Notes under the pieces: model-generated
Databases searched by the model: none
What the model saw: only the letters and a program-made list of their open reading frames with translations
Told to the model about the DNA's origin: nothing
NCBI RefSeq assembly: GCF_004944975.1
Contig: NZ_SPQG01000021.1
Location: 1 to 35,522 of the forward strand
DNA: 35,522 nt
Origin: Halorhabdus amylolytica
Lineage (GTDB): Archaea > Halobacteriota > Halobacteria > Halobacteriales > Haloarculaceae
Reading direction: 5' to 3'
Translations under genes and position numbers: made by a program
Part shown: piece after piece, positions 21,879-30,783 of the stretch
Position numbering within the stretch: the stretch's first letter is position 1
Layout: each line of letters starts with the position of its first letter

Positions 21879-23417
21879 TCAGAGCCACTCGGCGAAGGTC
21901 TCTGTGCCCCGGCTCTGTGCCATGTACTCGCGCTGCATGGATTTGATCGCCGTGGCGAGGTCGTCACCATCGTCGAGATGCTCGCGGACCCGGTCTTTTT
22001 TCCACCGACTTGGCGTCGTTTGGCTCTCCCGGCGTGCTTCGATCGGCCCGAGGAGTTCGTCGATCCGGCCGTCCGCGAATCCCTGTTTACGGAGCCCACA
22101 GCGGGCGTACTCGAACACCTCTCCGAATATCGTGCTCGGATCGGATGTCTGTGTGCCGTCGACGCGGACCCACGCGAGATCAGCGCCAGGGCCGTCCTCG
22201 ACGGCCGCGTAGAAACTCTCCCGGGCGGCCTCGGCCGACAGTTCGGTGATCGGGTGTCCTGACGCGACGAGTCCACGGAGCAGGCCGGCCGTCAGCGCCT
22301 GGAGGGCGACAACGTCACGAACGGTGGGTTGGGTGGGCAGCGGGCGGTACTCGATCCGGATCGAGCGTTCGTCGCCGGCGCCAGCGACCGGATCGCCGCC
22401 GATCACCGCCCGCACCCACCGCCAGTAGGTCCCGCGTTTGTGTTCGAACTCGGGGAACGCGTCCCTGAACTCCTCGGACTCACCCTCGTCGTCGAGCCAC
22501 TCGCTGAGAAACGGCGCGTAGCGGTCGTCCGCGACGACCTGATCGATCACGTCGGCGGTCGCCTCGATGTCGTCGGGAACCCGGACCTTCGGATACTCGC
22601 TATGGTTGACTGACTGTTCGAAGACAGGGATCCGGAGTTCGTGTGGCGTCTCCGCCACTAACTTTCCGGGATCCGACACGTCGTCGTTGAGGTCAGGCGG
22701 CAGAAACGGCGAGTTGCTCGACAGGGCGAGAAGCGGGCCGAGCGTTCTGATCGCTGCGTTGTAGTACGCGGGAAAGTCACCGACGGATGGGATCTGGACA
22801 TGCGGCTGGATCGAAGTCGCCAGCGACTCGAAGAGGATCGTCGGGAACGTCCGGGACGTACCGGTAACGTTCATCGGGACCGCCCCGTCGACAAGTCCCA
22901 GCACCTCGTTGTCGATTGCGTAGTACCGCGGATCTGCGCGCATGTTCGTCGCCAGCGTGACGCCGTCGTGGATCCTGTGGGCGGAAAGATACGGTTCGCT
23001 CCCGCCCTCGGGGGGGACTGTCCACATCGCATCCAGGGCAACCCCGGCATCCGTGCCGAGTGCGTCTCCCGCCGCTTCGAGTGCGGTTTCGATCCCGATC
23101 CGCTGGGATTCGAACCCGCCCGGCCGGAGGGCCACTGGTTCAGTGTTGACCTCCGCGTTGTGCAGGCCGAGTTCCTTGCTGACCCGATCGCTGGCCCCGT
23201 AGACGGCGTCGGGTATCTCCCGTAGACTGGGAACGGATCCTTCGGTGGAGACAGCATAAACTTCCATCTCCAGGCCGATTGCGAAGTCTTCAGTCTCGAG
23301 ATCCTCCGTAGCAACGCGTTCCCGAAGATACTCCGCCTGCTCCTCGACTCGGTCGTCGAAGACCTGTCCGGCCTCTTCCGACAGTGATCGTCCCACGAGT
23401 TCGACCGGTGACGTCAT
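21879..23417 (-). CDS. GCS2-family carboxylate-amine ligase-like protein
   Basis: A 512-residue protein that resembles glutamate--cysteine ligases of the GCS2 family (ATP-dependent bond formation to the glutamate gamma-carboxylate). Supporting segments are the early FAIGLEMEVYAVS near residue 45, NAEVNTEPVALRPGG, the central MRADPRYYAIDNE, SIQPHVQIPSVGDFPAYYNAAIRTLGPLLALSSNSPF and the later IRIEYRPLPTQPTVRD. Haloarchaea use gamma-glutamylcysteine as a major thiol, but their known GshA is, as I recall, clearly shorter; this may be a paralogue with another substrate. The ATG at 23417 is favoured by a TATTTGTA box (23441-23448, minus) about 28 nt upstream. The longer frame to 23474 crosses it. 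Confidence 0.72.
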   Translation of the reverse strand: MTSPVELVGRSLSEEAGQVFDDRVEEQAEYLRERVATEDLETEDFAIGLEMEVYAVSTEGSVPSLREIPDAVYGASDRVSKELGLHNAEVNTEPVALRPGGFESQRIGIETALEAAGDALGTDAGVALDAMWTVPPEGGSEPYLSAHRIHDGVTLATNMRADPRYYAIDNEVLGLVDGAVPMNVTGTSRTFPTILFESLATSIQPHVQIPSVGDFPAYYNAAIRTLGPLLALSSNSPFLPPDLNDDVSDPGKLVAETPHELRIPVFEQSVNHSEYPKVRVPDDIEATADVIDQVVADDRYAPFLSEWLDDEGESEEFRDAFPEFEHKRGTYWRWVRAVIGGDPVAGAGDERSIRIEYRPLPTQPTVRDVVALQALTAGLLRGLVASGHPITELSAEAARESFYAAVEDGPGADLAWVRVDGTQTSDPSTIFGEVFEYARCGLRKQGFADGRIDELLGPIEARRESQTTPSRWKKDRVREHLDDGDDLATAIKSMQREYMAQSRGTETFAEWL

Positions 23418-23492
23418 TGAACGGCCGTTCGCCAGCGCGATACAAATACGTGGGTTCCCCGGCAGCCCCCACATCGACGTTCGGGATGACCC

Positions 23493-23933
23493 TCACTCGT
23501 CGGCGATGTCGACGACGAGGACGGGGATATCGGCGTTCTCGACAACCCGCTGGGTGACGCTGCCGAGGTTAGCGATCCGGTCGCGGCCGGTCCGGCCGTG
23601 GGTTCCCATGACGATCAGATCGGCGTCGATGTCCCCCGCGTATCGGAGGATGTCACGGTGCGGGATCCCCTTGCGGAGTTCTGTGACGACCGGGACCTCC
23701 GCTTTCTCGACCTGTGTCCGGAGGCGGTCCAGCGCGGCCTCGCCGTCCGTCTCGAGGGATTCGATCACCTCCTCTTGGGCCTCCTTCTCGGCGGCGAGGT
23801 ACATCCGCCGGTCGAGGACGTACAGCCCGTGGATCGTGGCGTCGTTGTCGGCGGCGATCGAGACGGCATGTTCCAGGGTCTTGCTCGTCTCACCACTGCC
23901 GTCGGTTGGAGCTAGAATGGTATCGTACATCAC
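23493..23933 (-). CDS. Universal stress protein (UspA family)
   Basis: A 146-residue single-domain USP. It starts (M)MYDTILAPTDGSGETSKTLEHA and ends with the ATP-binding signature VMGTHGRTGRDRIANLGSVTQRVVENADIPVLVV, so it is likely an ATP-binding dimer. Its physiological role cannot be read from sequence. Two adjacent ATG codons (23933 and 23930) are possible starts. A CTATTAC box (23957-23963, minus) lies about 27 nt from the first. Confidence 0.93.
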   Translation of the reverse strand: MMYDTILAPTDGSGETSKTLEHAVSIAADNDATIHGLYVLDRRMYLAAEKEAQEEVIESLETDGEAALDRLRTQVEKAEVPVVTELRKGIPHRDILRYAGDIDADLIVMGTHGRTGRDRIANLGSVTQRVVENADIPVLVVDIADE

Positions 23934-24025
23934 AGTCGAACCTACGGCCGCGTCTGTAATAGTTGTACATGCCGAAGGGATGCCGATAGAGAGGATCGCC
24001 GTCGGGTGAGTGTCGGCCGAAGCAC

Positions 24026-25882
24026 TCAGCGTCCGGTGAAATTGGGATGGTTCGAGACGTGACGTGGCAGGTACCGATGCTGCTGGGGTAACCCCTCGAC
24101 GTCTTGAAGGACCTGATCGCGAAGTTCCGCAAGGGGCATATCACGTTCCTCGTCGTCGGCCCGGACGTTGACGCCGAGTTCGTCGTCCTCCATCTCCCTG
24201 TCACCGATGACCACGTAATAGGGGACCCAGTCGGTCTCCGCACGGGCGATCCGCTTGCCGACCGATTCGTCGCGGTCGTCGACGTCGGCCCGGACGTCCG
24301 CCTCGGTCAATTCGTCGACGAGTCCCTCGCAGTACTCCAGGTGGGCGTCGGGATTGACGGGGATGAACCGGACCTGGGTCGGCGAGAGCCACGTCGGCAA
24401 CTGCGGAGTCTCCATCGTCGCGGCGTCCTCAAGCAGCGCGGCGAAGACGCGCTCGATGCCGCCGGAGGGCGAGTAGTGCAGGATCGGCGGATGGTGGCTA
24501 TCGGTCCCGTCGGTGTACTCGATGTCGAAGCGTTCGGCGCTCTCGACGTCGATCTGGACCGTCGGGTTCTCGATGGGCCGGCCGAGACCATCGATCGCGG
24601 CGAAGTCGATCTTCGCCGACCAGTAGTGATGGCGTTCGGGGAGGATCTCGATCAGGGCCGACTTCCCGAGGTCGGCGACGACGTTCTCGACCCACTGTTC
24701 GTTGTCCTCGTAGAACTCACGGGTCATCCGGATCGCCGGCTCGTAGTTGAGATCCAGATCCTCGGAGGTCTGGAGGGCAAGTTCGGCCTGCGTGCGGAGT
24801 TCCTCTCGGGCCTGCTCCATGTTCTCGGTTGCGGTGTGCATGTCCGGCATCGTAAAGGCCCGCAGGCGCTTGAGGCCGGTCACCTCACCCTTCTGTTCGC
24901 GCCGGAACGAGTAAGTCGACATTTCGTAGATCCGCAGCGGGAGGTCGTTGACCGAGATGTGCATGTCCCGCATGATCGAGAACTGGCCGAAACAGGCGGC
25001 AAAGCGCAGCATCATCCGGCGATCGCCCGATTCGAATCGGTACTGGCGCTCGCCGAACTTCCCGGCGTGTTCGTCGATCGCTCGCGCGCCCAGATCGTAC
25101 ATGATCGGTGTCTCGACTGGCATCCCGCCGTACTCGACGACGAGGTCGTTGACGTACTCCATCAGGGCGTCCCGGACGAGTTTACCACGGGGATACCACC
25201 GGAGGTTCCCGACGTCAGACAGGTCGTCGTAGCCGACGAAGCCCTTCTCCTGCATCAGGTCGACGTGAGGGGGTTCCTGGCCCTCGTTGCTGGTGATCCC
25301 CTCGACCTCGTCCTCGATGAATGAGACGAGATCCTCACCCAGGTTTTCCTTGGCCGCCACGGCGTCCTGCAGGTCGCCGTCCGGGGTCATCACTTTCCAC
25401 TCGCTGGGTTGCCGGTCCGGTTCTCCCTCTGTCTCACCCTCGTCCTCGTCGCGGTGGGCCGCGACGTGCCGGGAGAGTTCCGAGAGCGGGTGCCCTTTGC
25501 AGGAGACCTCGAAGGCCTTGTACCAGCCGAAGGGCGCCCGCAGAATCTCGTAGCCGGCCGCCTCCATCTCCGTCTCCAGGCGTCGCATGACTTCCTTGGC
25601 GGCGTCCGGTCCGGCGAGGTCGTCGCTGAGATGGGCGTAGGGATAAAGCACAACGTCGTTGGTGTTGAGCTGGCCGGCGACGTCTTCGAGTTCGGTGATA
25701 GCGTTCTCGACGACGCCGTCGAGGTCCTCCTCGTCGTCGCTCTCGACGCTGATGAAGACGGTTACACAGTCCTCCATGCGCCCCTCCATCGGGACGCCCT
25801 CCGTCTCGGCGAGGTCCTCTCCTCCCGCCATCTCGGTCGTCTCGAACTCCAGATGGTCCGAGTGGACGAACAGCAGTCTCAT
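24026..25882 (-). CDS. thrS: Threonyl-tRNA synthetase (archaeal type)
   Basis: A 618-residue class II synthetase charging tRNA(Thr). The N-terminal archaeal editing domain starts MRLLFVHSDHLEFETTE (1 to about 145); it is related to D-aminoacyl-tRNA deacylase and clears mischarged serine. The catalytic core shows the zinc-ligand segment RFAACFGQFSI, motif 2 in YSFRREQKGEVTGLKRLRAFTMPDMHT and motif 3 in HHPPILHYSPSGGIERVFAALLED. The C-terminal anticodon-binding domain follows (from about 505: PTQVRFIPVN onward). A TAAAAA box (25906-25911, minus) about 26 nt before the ATG indicates a leaderless mRNA. Confidence 0.97.
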   Translation of the reverse strand: MRLLFVHSDHLEFETTEMAGGEDLAETEGVPMEGRMEDCVTVFISVESDDEEDLDGVVENAITELEDVAGQLNTNDVVLYPYAHLSDDLAGPDAAKEVMRRLETEMEAAGYEILRAPFGWYKAFEVSCKGHPLSELSRHVAAHRDEDEGETEGEPDRQPSEWKVMTPDGDLQDAVAAKENLGEDLVSFIEDEVEGITSNEGQEPPHVDLMQEKGFVGYDDLSDVGNLRWYPRGKLVRDALMEYVNDLVVEYGGMPVETPIMYDLGARAIDEHAGKFGERQYRFESGDRRMMLRFAACFGQFSIMRDMHISVNDLPLRIYEMSTYSFRREQKGEVTGLKRLRAFTMPDMHTATENMEQAREELRTQAELALQTSEDLDLNYEPAIRMTREFYEDNEQWVENVVADLGKSALIEILPERHHYWSAKIDFAAIDGLGRPIENPTVQIDVESAERFDIEYTDGTDSHHPPILHYSPSGGIERVFAALLEDAATMETPQLPTWLSPTQVRFIPVNPDAHLEYCEGLVDELTEADVRADVDDRDESVGKRIARAETDWVPYYVVIGDREMEDDELGVNVRADDEERDMPLAELRDQVLQDVEGLPQQHRYLPRHVSNHPNFTGR

Positions 25883-25905
25883 ACCGAAAGCGTTCCGGCG
25901 GCCGG

Positions 25906-25911
25906 TAAAAA
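25906..25911 (-). promoter_or_regulatory. TATA-like box of thrS
   Basis: TTTTTA on the minus strand, about 26 nt before the ATG at 25882. Confidence 0.55.
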
Positions 25912-26067
25912 GGGTGCCGAATGCGGTTACGCGACCCCGACCTGTGGAATGTCTGTCGCGTGAACTATCCGTCGAGACGATCGACGATAGCTACCACCGT
26001 GAGAGACGCCAACAGCCACCAATCTATAAGTAGACTGGCTGAGAATAAATTATCCGGTGGAGTCAAC

Positions 26068-26301
26068 ATGGAAAAGAACGTCGGTGGAACGGACCGCATC
26101 GCTCGGCTCGTGGTTGGGGTCGTGTTGCTCGCCCTCGCGCTTGCAGGGTTCGCCGAACTGTTCACCTACGAGCTCGGACCGATCACGACGATGATCGGCT
26201 CGGCGATCCTCGCTGTGCTCGGCCTGATTCTCGTAGTGACAGGTGCCCTCCAGCAGTGTGTCATCAACGACCTGTTGGGAATCGACACCTATCGACCCTG
26301 A
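26068..26301 (+). CDS. Small DUF2892 (YgaP-like) membrane protein
   Basis: A 77-residue protein with two transmembrane helices. It starts MEKNVGGTDRIARLVVGVVLL, with the DUF2892 signature NVGxxDRxxR, and ends CVINDLLGIDTYRP. DUF2892 segments occur alone or fused to rhodanese domains (as in YgaP); the function alone is unknown. The ATG is placed by the family start and by GGTGGA (26056-26061) six bases upstream. A TATAAG box (26025-26030) lies about 40 nt upstream, so this gene appears to have a short leader with a Shine-Dalgarno site. Confidence 0.88.
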   Translation: MEKNVGGTDRIARLVVGVVLLALALAGFAELFTYELGPITTMIGSAILAVLGLILVVTGALQQCVINDLLGIDTYRP

Positions 26302-26363
26302 CCGCACAGCTGTAGCACAGGCCGTATTTTTCGACGTATGCTTCCACCGGAGAGTGTCGTCCG

Positions 26364-27191
26364 TCAGCTCTCTTCGTCCTTGAGGGTCTCCAGTTCCTCC
26401 TCGACGGCGGCCTCCTCACTTTCCTCCATATCGACGGATTCAGTTCCGTCAGTCGCCGAATCTGTCTTCCCGGCAGACTCCCCGGACGGCGCCTCCTCGC
26501 CCATCTCGGCTTTCAACGTCTCCAGTTCGGCGTCGACCTCGCCAGACGAGCGGACCTCCTCTAGCTCGCGATCGAGCTGGTCCTGGTCGGTGATCACGTC
26601 CTCGAAGGCGCCGGTGTCCCGAAGTTCGTCCATCGCGGCCGACCTGGCTTCCATTTCCTCCGTGCGCTCCTGTGCGCGTTCGATCGCCCGGCCGACGTCC
26701 TCGAACTCGTCACCTGCCCCGGACATGGCCTCGGAAACCCGAGCCGAGGCTTCGGCGGCCTCGTAGCGGGCCTTCATCGTCTCTTTTTTGGTGCGGAACT
26801 GCTCGACCTGACTCTGGAGTTCGTTCTTTTGCTCGACCAGCTGGTCCTGCTGGCGCTGGAGATCGGCGATCTGGCTCTCCAGGTCCTCGATCTGGTTCAT
26901 CTTCTGTTTTTTCTTCTCCAGAGCCTGCCGTGCGAGATCCTCACGGTCCTGTCGGACCGCTTCCCGCGCCTGGTCGTTGTGTTTCTCGACGTTCTCCTCT
27001 AGGCGACGCTTCTGGATCTCTAAGCGTTTCTTCTGGGTCGTCAGGTCGGCTATCCCCTGTTTGACGTCCTGAAGTTCGTCCCGAAGTTGTTCATAGGAGT
27101 AATCCAGGGTCTCGGAGGGGTCTTCCGCCCGATTGAGGAGAGCATTGACCTTCGAGCGGATGACGTAGGAGGCGCGCGAGAGGATTCCCAT
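26364..27191 (-). CDS. pspA: PspA/IM30-family membrane-associated coiled-coil protein
   Basis: A 275-residue, almost wholly helical protein. It starts MGILSRASYVIRSKVNALLNRAEDPSETLDYSYEQL, the PspA signature, and carries long charged helices (LEEQ-type repeats such as QIADLQRQQDQLVEQKNELQ). It ends with an acidic extension DSATDGTESVDMEESEEAAVEEELETLKDEES. Family members form ESCRT-III-like polymers on membranes and respond to envelope or salt stress. A TTTTAA box (27217-27222, minus) 28 nt before the ATG supports the 27191 start rather than a longer frame to 27272. Confidence 0.93.
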   Translation of the reverse strand: MGILSRASYVIRSKVNALLNRAEDPSETLDYSYEQLRDELQDVKQGIADLTTQKKRLEIQKRRLEENVEKHNDQAREAVRQDREDLARQALEKKKQKMNQIEDLESQIADLQRQQDQLVEQKNELQSQVEQFRTKKETMKARYEAAEASARVSEAMSGAGDEFEDVGRAIERAQERTEEMEARSAAMDELRDTGAFEDVITDQDQLDRELEEVRSSGEVDAELETLKAEMGEEAPSGESAGKTDSATDGTESVDMEESEEAAVEEELETLKDEES

Positions 27192-27291
27192 AGGGCTCTG
27201 TATGGGAGGGACGTTCTTAAAACTCTCACACGAGCCCACGTGGCCGGAAGACTGTGACAGCGATCGGCGCACCCGGTCGCTCCCGAAACGG

Positions 27292-27296
27292 TTTAG
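27292..27296 (+). promoter_or_regulatory. TATA-like box of pyrG
   Basis: TTTAG, about 26 nt before the ATG at 27320. It supports the start chosen. Confidence 0.5.
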
Positions 27297-27319
27297 GGGT
27301 GGGGCCGCCCACCGTCGGT

Positions 27320-28981
27320 ATGCCGAACGAGCCCGAAACCGATTACGACCCGGAGCTGGGCCGGAAGTTCATTTTCGTCACCGGCGGCGTGATGTCCGGT
27401 CTGGGAAAAGGTATCACTGCCGCGAGTACCGGCCGTCTGCTCGCCAACGCCGGGTTCGACGTGACAGCGGTCAAGATCGACCCGTATCTCAACGTCGACG
27501 CCGGGACGATGAACCCCTACCAGCACGGAGAAGTGTACGTCCTCAAAGACGGCGGCGAGGTCGACCTCGATCTGGGGAACTACGAACGCTTTCTCGACAT
27601 CGACATGACCTCCGATCACAACGTCACGACGGGGAAAGTCTATCGTGAGGTCATCGAGAAGGAACGCGCCGGCGATTATCTCGGTCGGACTGTCCAAATC
27701 ATCCCGCACATCACCGACGACATCAAGCGTCGCATCCGTGAGGTCGCCGAGGGAAGCGATGTCTGTATCATCGAAGTCGGCGGCACCGTCGGCGACATCG
27801 AAGGGATGCCCTATCTGGAGGCTCTCCGGCAGTTCGCCCACGAGGAAGACGAAGAAGACATTCTCTTTACCCACGTCACGCTCGTTCCCTACTCGAAGAA
27901 CGGCGAACAGAAGACCAAACCCACCCAGCACAGTGTCAAGGAACTCCGGTCGATCGGGCTCCAGCCGGACATTCTGGTCGGACGCTGTGAGGACAGGCTC
28001 GAACCCGACGTCAAGGAGAAGATCGCGCTGTTCTGTGACGTTCCTACGGAAGCCGTCTTCTCGAACCCGGACGTCGAGGACATCTACAAGGTTCCGCTGG
28101 TCGTCGAAGACGAAGGCCTCGACGAGTACGTGATGGACGAGCTGAACCTGAGTGCGGAAGCGGTGCCCACAGGCCAACGGGACAACGGCTGGCGCGAACT
28201 GGTCACTCAGGAGACGACGGGCTCGGTCGACGTGGCGCTGGTCGGCAAATACGGCCTCGAGGACGCCTACATCTCCATCCACGAGGCGCTGAAACACGCC
28301 GGACTAGAGACGAACGTCGATGTCGAGACGACCTGGATCCACTCCGAAGACCTCGCGGACGGCCACGACGGGCAACTCGAAGGCGTGGACGCGATCGTCG
28401 TGCCGGGCGGGTTCGGCTCTCGGGGCACAGAAGGCAAGATCGAGGCAACCCGCTACGCCCGCGAGAACGATGTTCCCTTCCTCGGGTTGTGTCTGGGATT
28501 CCAGATGGCTGTCGTCGAGTACGCCCGCAACGTCCTGCGTCTGGAGGGTGCCCACTCGGCGGAGATGGAGCCTGACACACCCCACCCCGTTATCGACATC
28601 CTGCCCGAGCAGGAGGGCGTCGAGGACATGGGCGGGACGATGCGACTCGGTGCTCAGGACACCGAAATCGACCCCGGAACGCTCGCGGCCGACCTCTATG
28701 GCGACACTACCTGTCGGGAACGACATCGCCACCGATACGAGGTAAACCCCGCCTACATCGAAGACATCGAGGACGCCGGCATGAACTTCTCGGGGATCTC
28801 GGGCCGACGTATGGAGATTCTGGAACTCGACCGGGATTCGCATCCGTACTTCCTCGGCACGCAGTTCCATCCCGAGTTCCGTTCGCGACCCACGCGGGCG
28901 TCCCCGCCGTTCGTCGGCCTCGTCGAGGCCGTCCTCGACGAACGCGGGGCCGACGAACGCGAAAGCGAATTGGAAGTCTGA
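27320..28981 (+). CDS. pyrG: CTP synthase (glutamine-hydrolysing)
   Basis: A 553-residue enzyme that aminates UTP to CTP with ammonia from glutamine. The N-terminal synthase domain holds the P-loop-like [20 protein letters not shown], then [22 protein letters not shown] and [21 protein letters not shown]. The C-terminal class I glutamine amidotransferase has the nucleophile Cys in [14 protein letters not shown] and the His/Glu pair in [11 protein letters not shown]. Length is normal. The ATG at 27320 is favoured over a longer frame because a TTTAG box lies about 26 nt upstream. It leads a co-directional set with a small protein, guaAb and a Rossmann-like protein. Confidence 0.97.
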   Translation: MPNEPETDYDPELGRKFIFVTGGVMSGLGKGITAASTGRLLANAGFDVTAVKIDPYLNVDAGTMNPYQHGEVYVLKDGGEVDLDLGNYERFLDIDMTSDHNVTTGKVYREVIEKERAGDYLGRTVQIIPHITDDIKRRIREVAEGSDVCIIEVGGTVGDIEGMPYLEALRQFAHEEDEEDILFTHVTLVPYSKNGEQKTKPTQHSVKELRSIGLQPDILVGRCEDRLEPDVKEKIALFCDVPTEAVFSNPDVEDIYKVPLVVEDEGLDEYVMDELNLSAEAVPTGQRDNGWRELVTQETTGSVDVALVGKYGLEDAYISIHEALKHAGLETNVDVETTWIHSEDLADGHDGQLEGVDAIVVPGGFGSRGTEGKIEATRYARENDVPFLGLCLGFQMAVVEYARNVLRLEGAHSAEMEPDTPHPVIDILPEQEGVEDMGGTMRLGAQDTEIDPGTLAADLYGDTTCRERHRHRYEVNPAYIEDIEDAGMNFSGISGRRMEILELDRDSHPYFLGTQFHPEFRSRPTRASPPFVGLVEAVLDERGADERESELEV

Positions 28982-29071
28982 GGCGGCCGCCAGCACTCTT
29001 TCTGCCGGTATTTCGGTGTGCCGATGGCGAACAGCCGGAGGTATTAGGGGCCACGGGGGCACACTGGTGGT

Positions 29072-29317
29072 ATGGACGATCTCCAGCAGTCCCTCCGAGA
29101 GGCCTTCGAGTCGAGTGGCTACGAAGTCGGTGACGTGAGTCGGAACCGCAACCAGGTCAGGGTCGTCCTCCTGGAGGAGAGTCCCGCAGCCGAGGACCTC
29201 CGAACGATCACCGAAGACGCCCTCGACGAGGATGGAATCTTCGGGCTGAACGTGACGACGGAGTCTGTCGACGGACGCGATGGCATGCAGACGGTCGTCT
29301 CGTTCCGAACGCGCTGA
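29072..29317 (+). CDS. Small acidic haloarchaeal protein of unknown function
   Basis: An 81-residue acidic protein, MDDLQQSLREAFESSGYEVG at its start and TVVSFRTR at its end, with an alternating beta/alpha pattern. I do not recognise a family with confidence. It sits between pyrG and guaAb and has its own TATTAG box (29042-29047) 28 nt before the ATG. The start is well supported by that spacing. Confidence 0.75.
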   Translation: MDDLQQSLREAFESSGYEVGDVSRNRNQVRVVLLEESPAAEDLRTITEDALDEDGIFGLNVTTESVDGRDGMQTVVSFRTR

Positions 29318-29452
29318 CGGGTCCAGAACCGAAAGTGCTTCGACGCCTCGCCGATGGACAGCCCAATCCCGTCAGATGCCGATCCGTGGATACGGAGAGA
29401 TCAACGGCTGAGGTACCCTCTTGGGACTCCAGTATCCGCCGTTTCACAAACG

Positions 29453-29459
29453 TTTTACT
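29453..29459 (+). promoter_or_regulatory. TATA-like box of the guaAb leader frame
   Basis: TTTTACT, about 26 nt before the ATG at 29481 and over 80 nt before the guaAb ATG. Transcription should therefore start at or next to the leader ATG. Confidence 0.55.
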
Positions 29460-29480
29460 GACCCACATACAGGTACTGAT

Positions 29481-29540
29481 ATGACCGTGACGACCGAACG
29501 AGTCGTTTTCTGTGCGGGTATCCCGTGGGGTGGTGGCTGA
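29481..29540 (+). CDS. 19-residue leader ORF coupled to guaAb
   Basis: ATG at 29481 opens [19 protein letters not shown], whose TGA (29538-29540) overlaps the guaAb ATG (29540-29542) as TGATG. The TATA box at 29453-29459 places the transcription start at this ATG, so the leader would be translated leaderlessly and ribosomes would reach guaAb by termination-reinitiation. A GGTGGTGG just before the overlap could act as a Shine-Dalgarno site. It could be a true leader peptide that tunes guaAb expression or a functional small protein. It is read from the sequence; translation is not shown. Confidence 0.5.
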   Translation: MTVTTERVVFCAGIPWGGG

Positions 29541-30457
29541 TGGTCGACGTCGACTCCTTCGTCCCCGAGGCGAAAGCCGAGATCGCCGAGGCGATCGGCG
29601 ACGACGAGGCCGTCATTGCCCTCTCGGGCGGCGTCGATTCCTCGACGGCCGCTGCGCTTGCCTACGACGCCGTCGGCGATCAGCTCACGCCGGTGTACGT
29701 CGACACTGGCCTGATGCGTAAGGGTGAGACCGAACAGATTCGGGAGACTTTCGCGTACATGGACAGTCTCCGGATCGTCGACGCCAGGGAGCGGTTCCTC
29801 GACGAGCTTTCGGGAATCACCGATCCCGAGGAGAAGCGCCACGCTATCGGCGAGCAGTTCATCCGGGAGTTCGAGACCGTGGCCCGCGAGGTCGAGGCCG
29901 ACTACCTCGTCCAGGGGACGATCTATCCGGATCGAATCGAGAGCGAGGGGACGATCAAGTCCCACCACAACGTCGGCGGCCTGCCCGACGTCGTCGATTT
30001 CGAGGGGATCGTCGAACCAATGGCTGACCTCTACAAGGACGAAGTCCGCGAGGTCGCCCGCGATCTCGATCTGGAAGAGATCATAGCCGAGCGGATGCCG
30101 TTCCCTGGCCCTGGCCTCGCGGTCCGGATCATCGGCGAGGTTACCGAGGAGAAACTCGCCGTGGCTCGTGAAGCGAACCACGTCGTCGAGGAAGAACTCG
30201 AAGAGTATGATCCTTGGCAGGCCCTGGCAGCCGTAATCGGCAAGGCCACCGGCGTCAAGGGTGACAACCGTGTCCACGGCTGGGTCGTCGCCGTCCGGTC
30301 GGTCGAATCCCGCGACGGGATGACCGCCCGCGCCCAGGAGATCGACTGGGAAACCCTTCAACGGATCCAGAGTCGCATCACAGGCGAGAACGAGAACGTC
30401 TCGCGGGTCGTCTACGACGTGACCCACAAACCGCCCGCGACCATCGAGTACGAGTGA
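29540..30457 (+). CDS. guaAb: GMP synthase, ATP-pyrophosphatase (synthetase) subunit
   Basis: A 305-residue GuaAb subunit, which adenylates XMP and aminates it to GMP; in archaea the glutaminase GuaAa is a separate protein, absent from this window. The PP-loop [20 protein letters not shown] lies near residue 30, followed by [12 protein letters not shown], the TIYPDRIES segment, [20 protein letters not shown] and the C-terminal dimerisation domain ending [14 protein letters not shown]. The ATG at 29540 is chosen because MVDVDSF is the family start and because of the TGATG overlap with a leader frame. The next gene starts one base after its stop, so both share a transcript. Confidence 0.95.
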   Translation: MVDVDSFVPEAKAEIAEAIGDDEAVIALSGGVDSSTAAALAYDAVGDQLTPVYVDTGLMRKGETEQIRETFAYMDSLRIVDARERFLDELSGITDPEEKRHAIGEQFIREFETVAREVEADYLVQGTIYPDRIESEGTIKSHHNVGGLPDVVDFEGIVEPMADLYKDEVREVARDLDLEEIIAERMPFPGPGLAVRIIGEVTEEKLAVAREANHVVEEELEEYDPWQALAAVIGKATGVKGDNRVHGWVVAVRSVESRDGMTARAQEIDWETLQRIQSRITGENENVSRVVYDVTHKPPATIEYE

Positions 30458-30458
30458 C

Positions 30459-30773
30459 ATGAAGGTCATCGTTGCCGGGACGGACGAGCGAGACATCGCA
30501 GCGGCGATACGAGCCGAAGGACACGAGGTGACGGTCGTCGACGTCGGCAACGGCGAGTCACTGACTGACGCCGGCATCGAAGAGACGGACGTCTACCTCC
30601 TGACCGAGATGGCCCAGGCCACCTCGATCGCCGTCGCCAAGGACTGCAACCCGGACCTGCGGATCGTCGTCTACGCCGAGGGGTCGCTCCCCGAGTTTGC
30701 GACGCGACTGGCCGATCTGGTGATCGATCCGGCCCTACTCGACCCCGAAGCGGTCGCAGAAGAGTTAGACTGA
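30459..30773 (+). CDS. Small Rossmann-like protein linked to guaAb
   Basis: A 104-residue alpha/beta protein, MKVIVAGTDERDIAAAIRAEGHEVTVVD, which looks like a short TrkA-N-like nucleotide-binding fold without a GxGxxG loop (it reads AGTDER). The end is acidic, LLDPEAVAEELD. I recall such haloarchaeal proteins under DUF7126. It starts one base after guaAb, so it is translated with it and may modulate or accompany GMP synthesis; that role is an inference. Confidence 0.8.
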   Translation: MKVIVAGTDERDIAAAIRAEGHEVTVVDVGNGESLTDAGIEETDVYLLTEMAQATSIAVAKDCNPDLRIVVYAEGSLPEFATRLADLVIDPALLDPEAVAEELD

Positions 30774-30783
30774 CGCCTGTCGA

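Noticed and set aside
24104-25324. 406-codon open frame on the plus strand inside thrS
   Set aside because: It lies wholly antisense to a clear threonyl-tRNA synthetase; high-GC coding DNA leaves such shadow frames open, and the translation shows no known family.
27293-28297. 334-codon open frame on the minus strand inside pyrG
   Set aside because: Shadow of pyrG; composition is that of a complementary frame.
29444-30577. 377-codon open frame on the minus strand across guaAb
   Set aside because: Antisense to guaAb and its promoter, with no family signature and no promoter.
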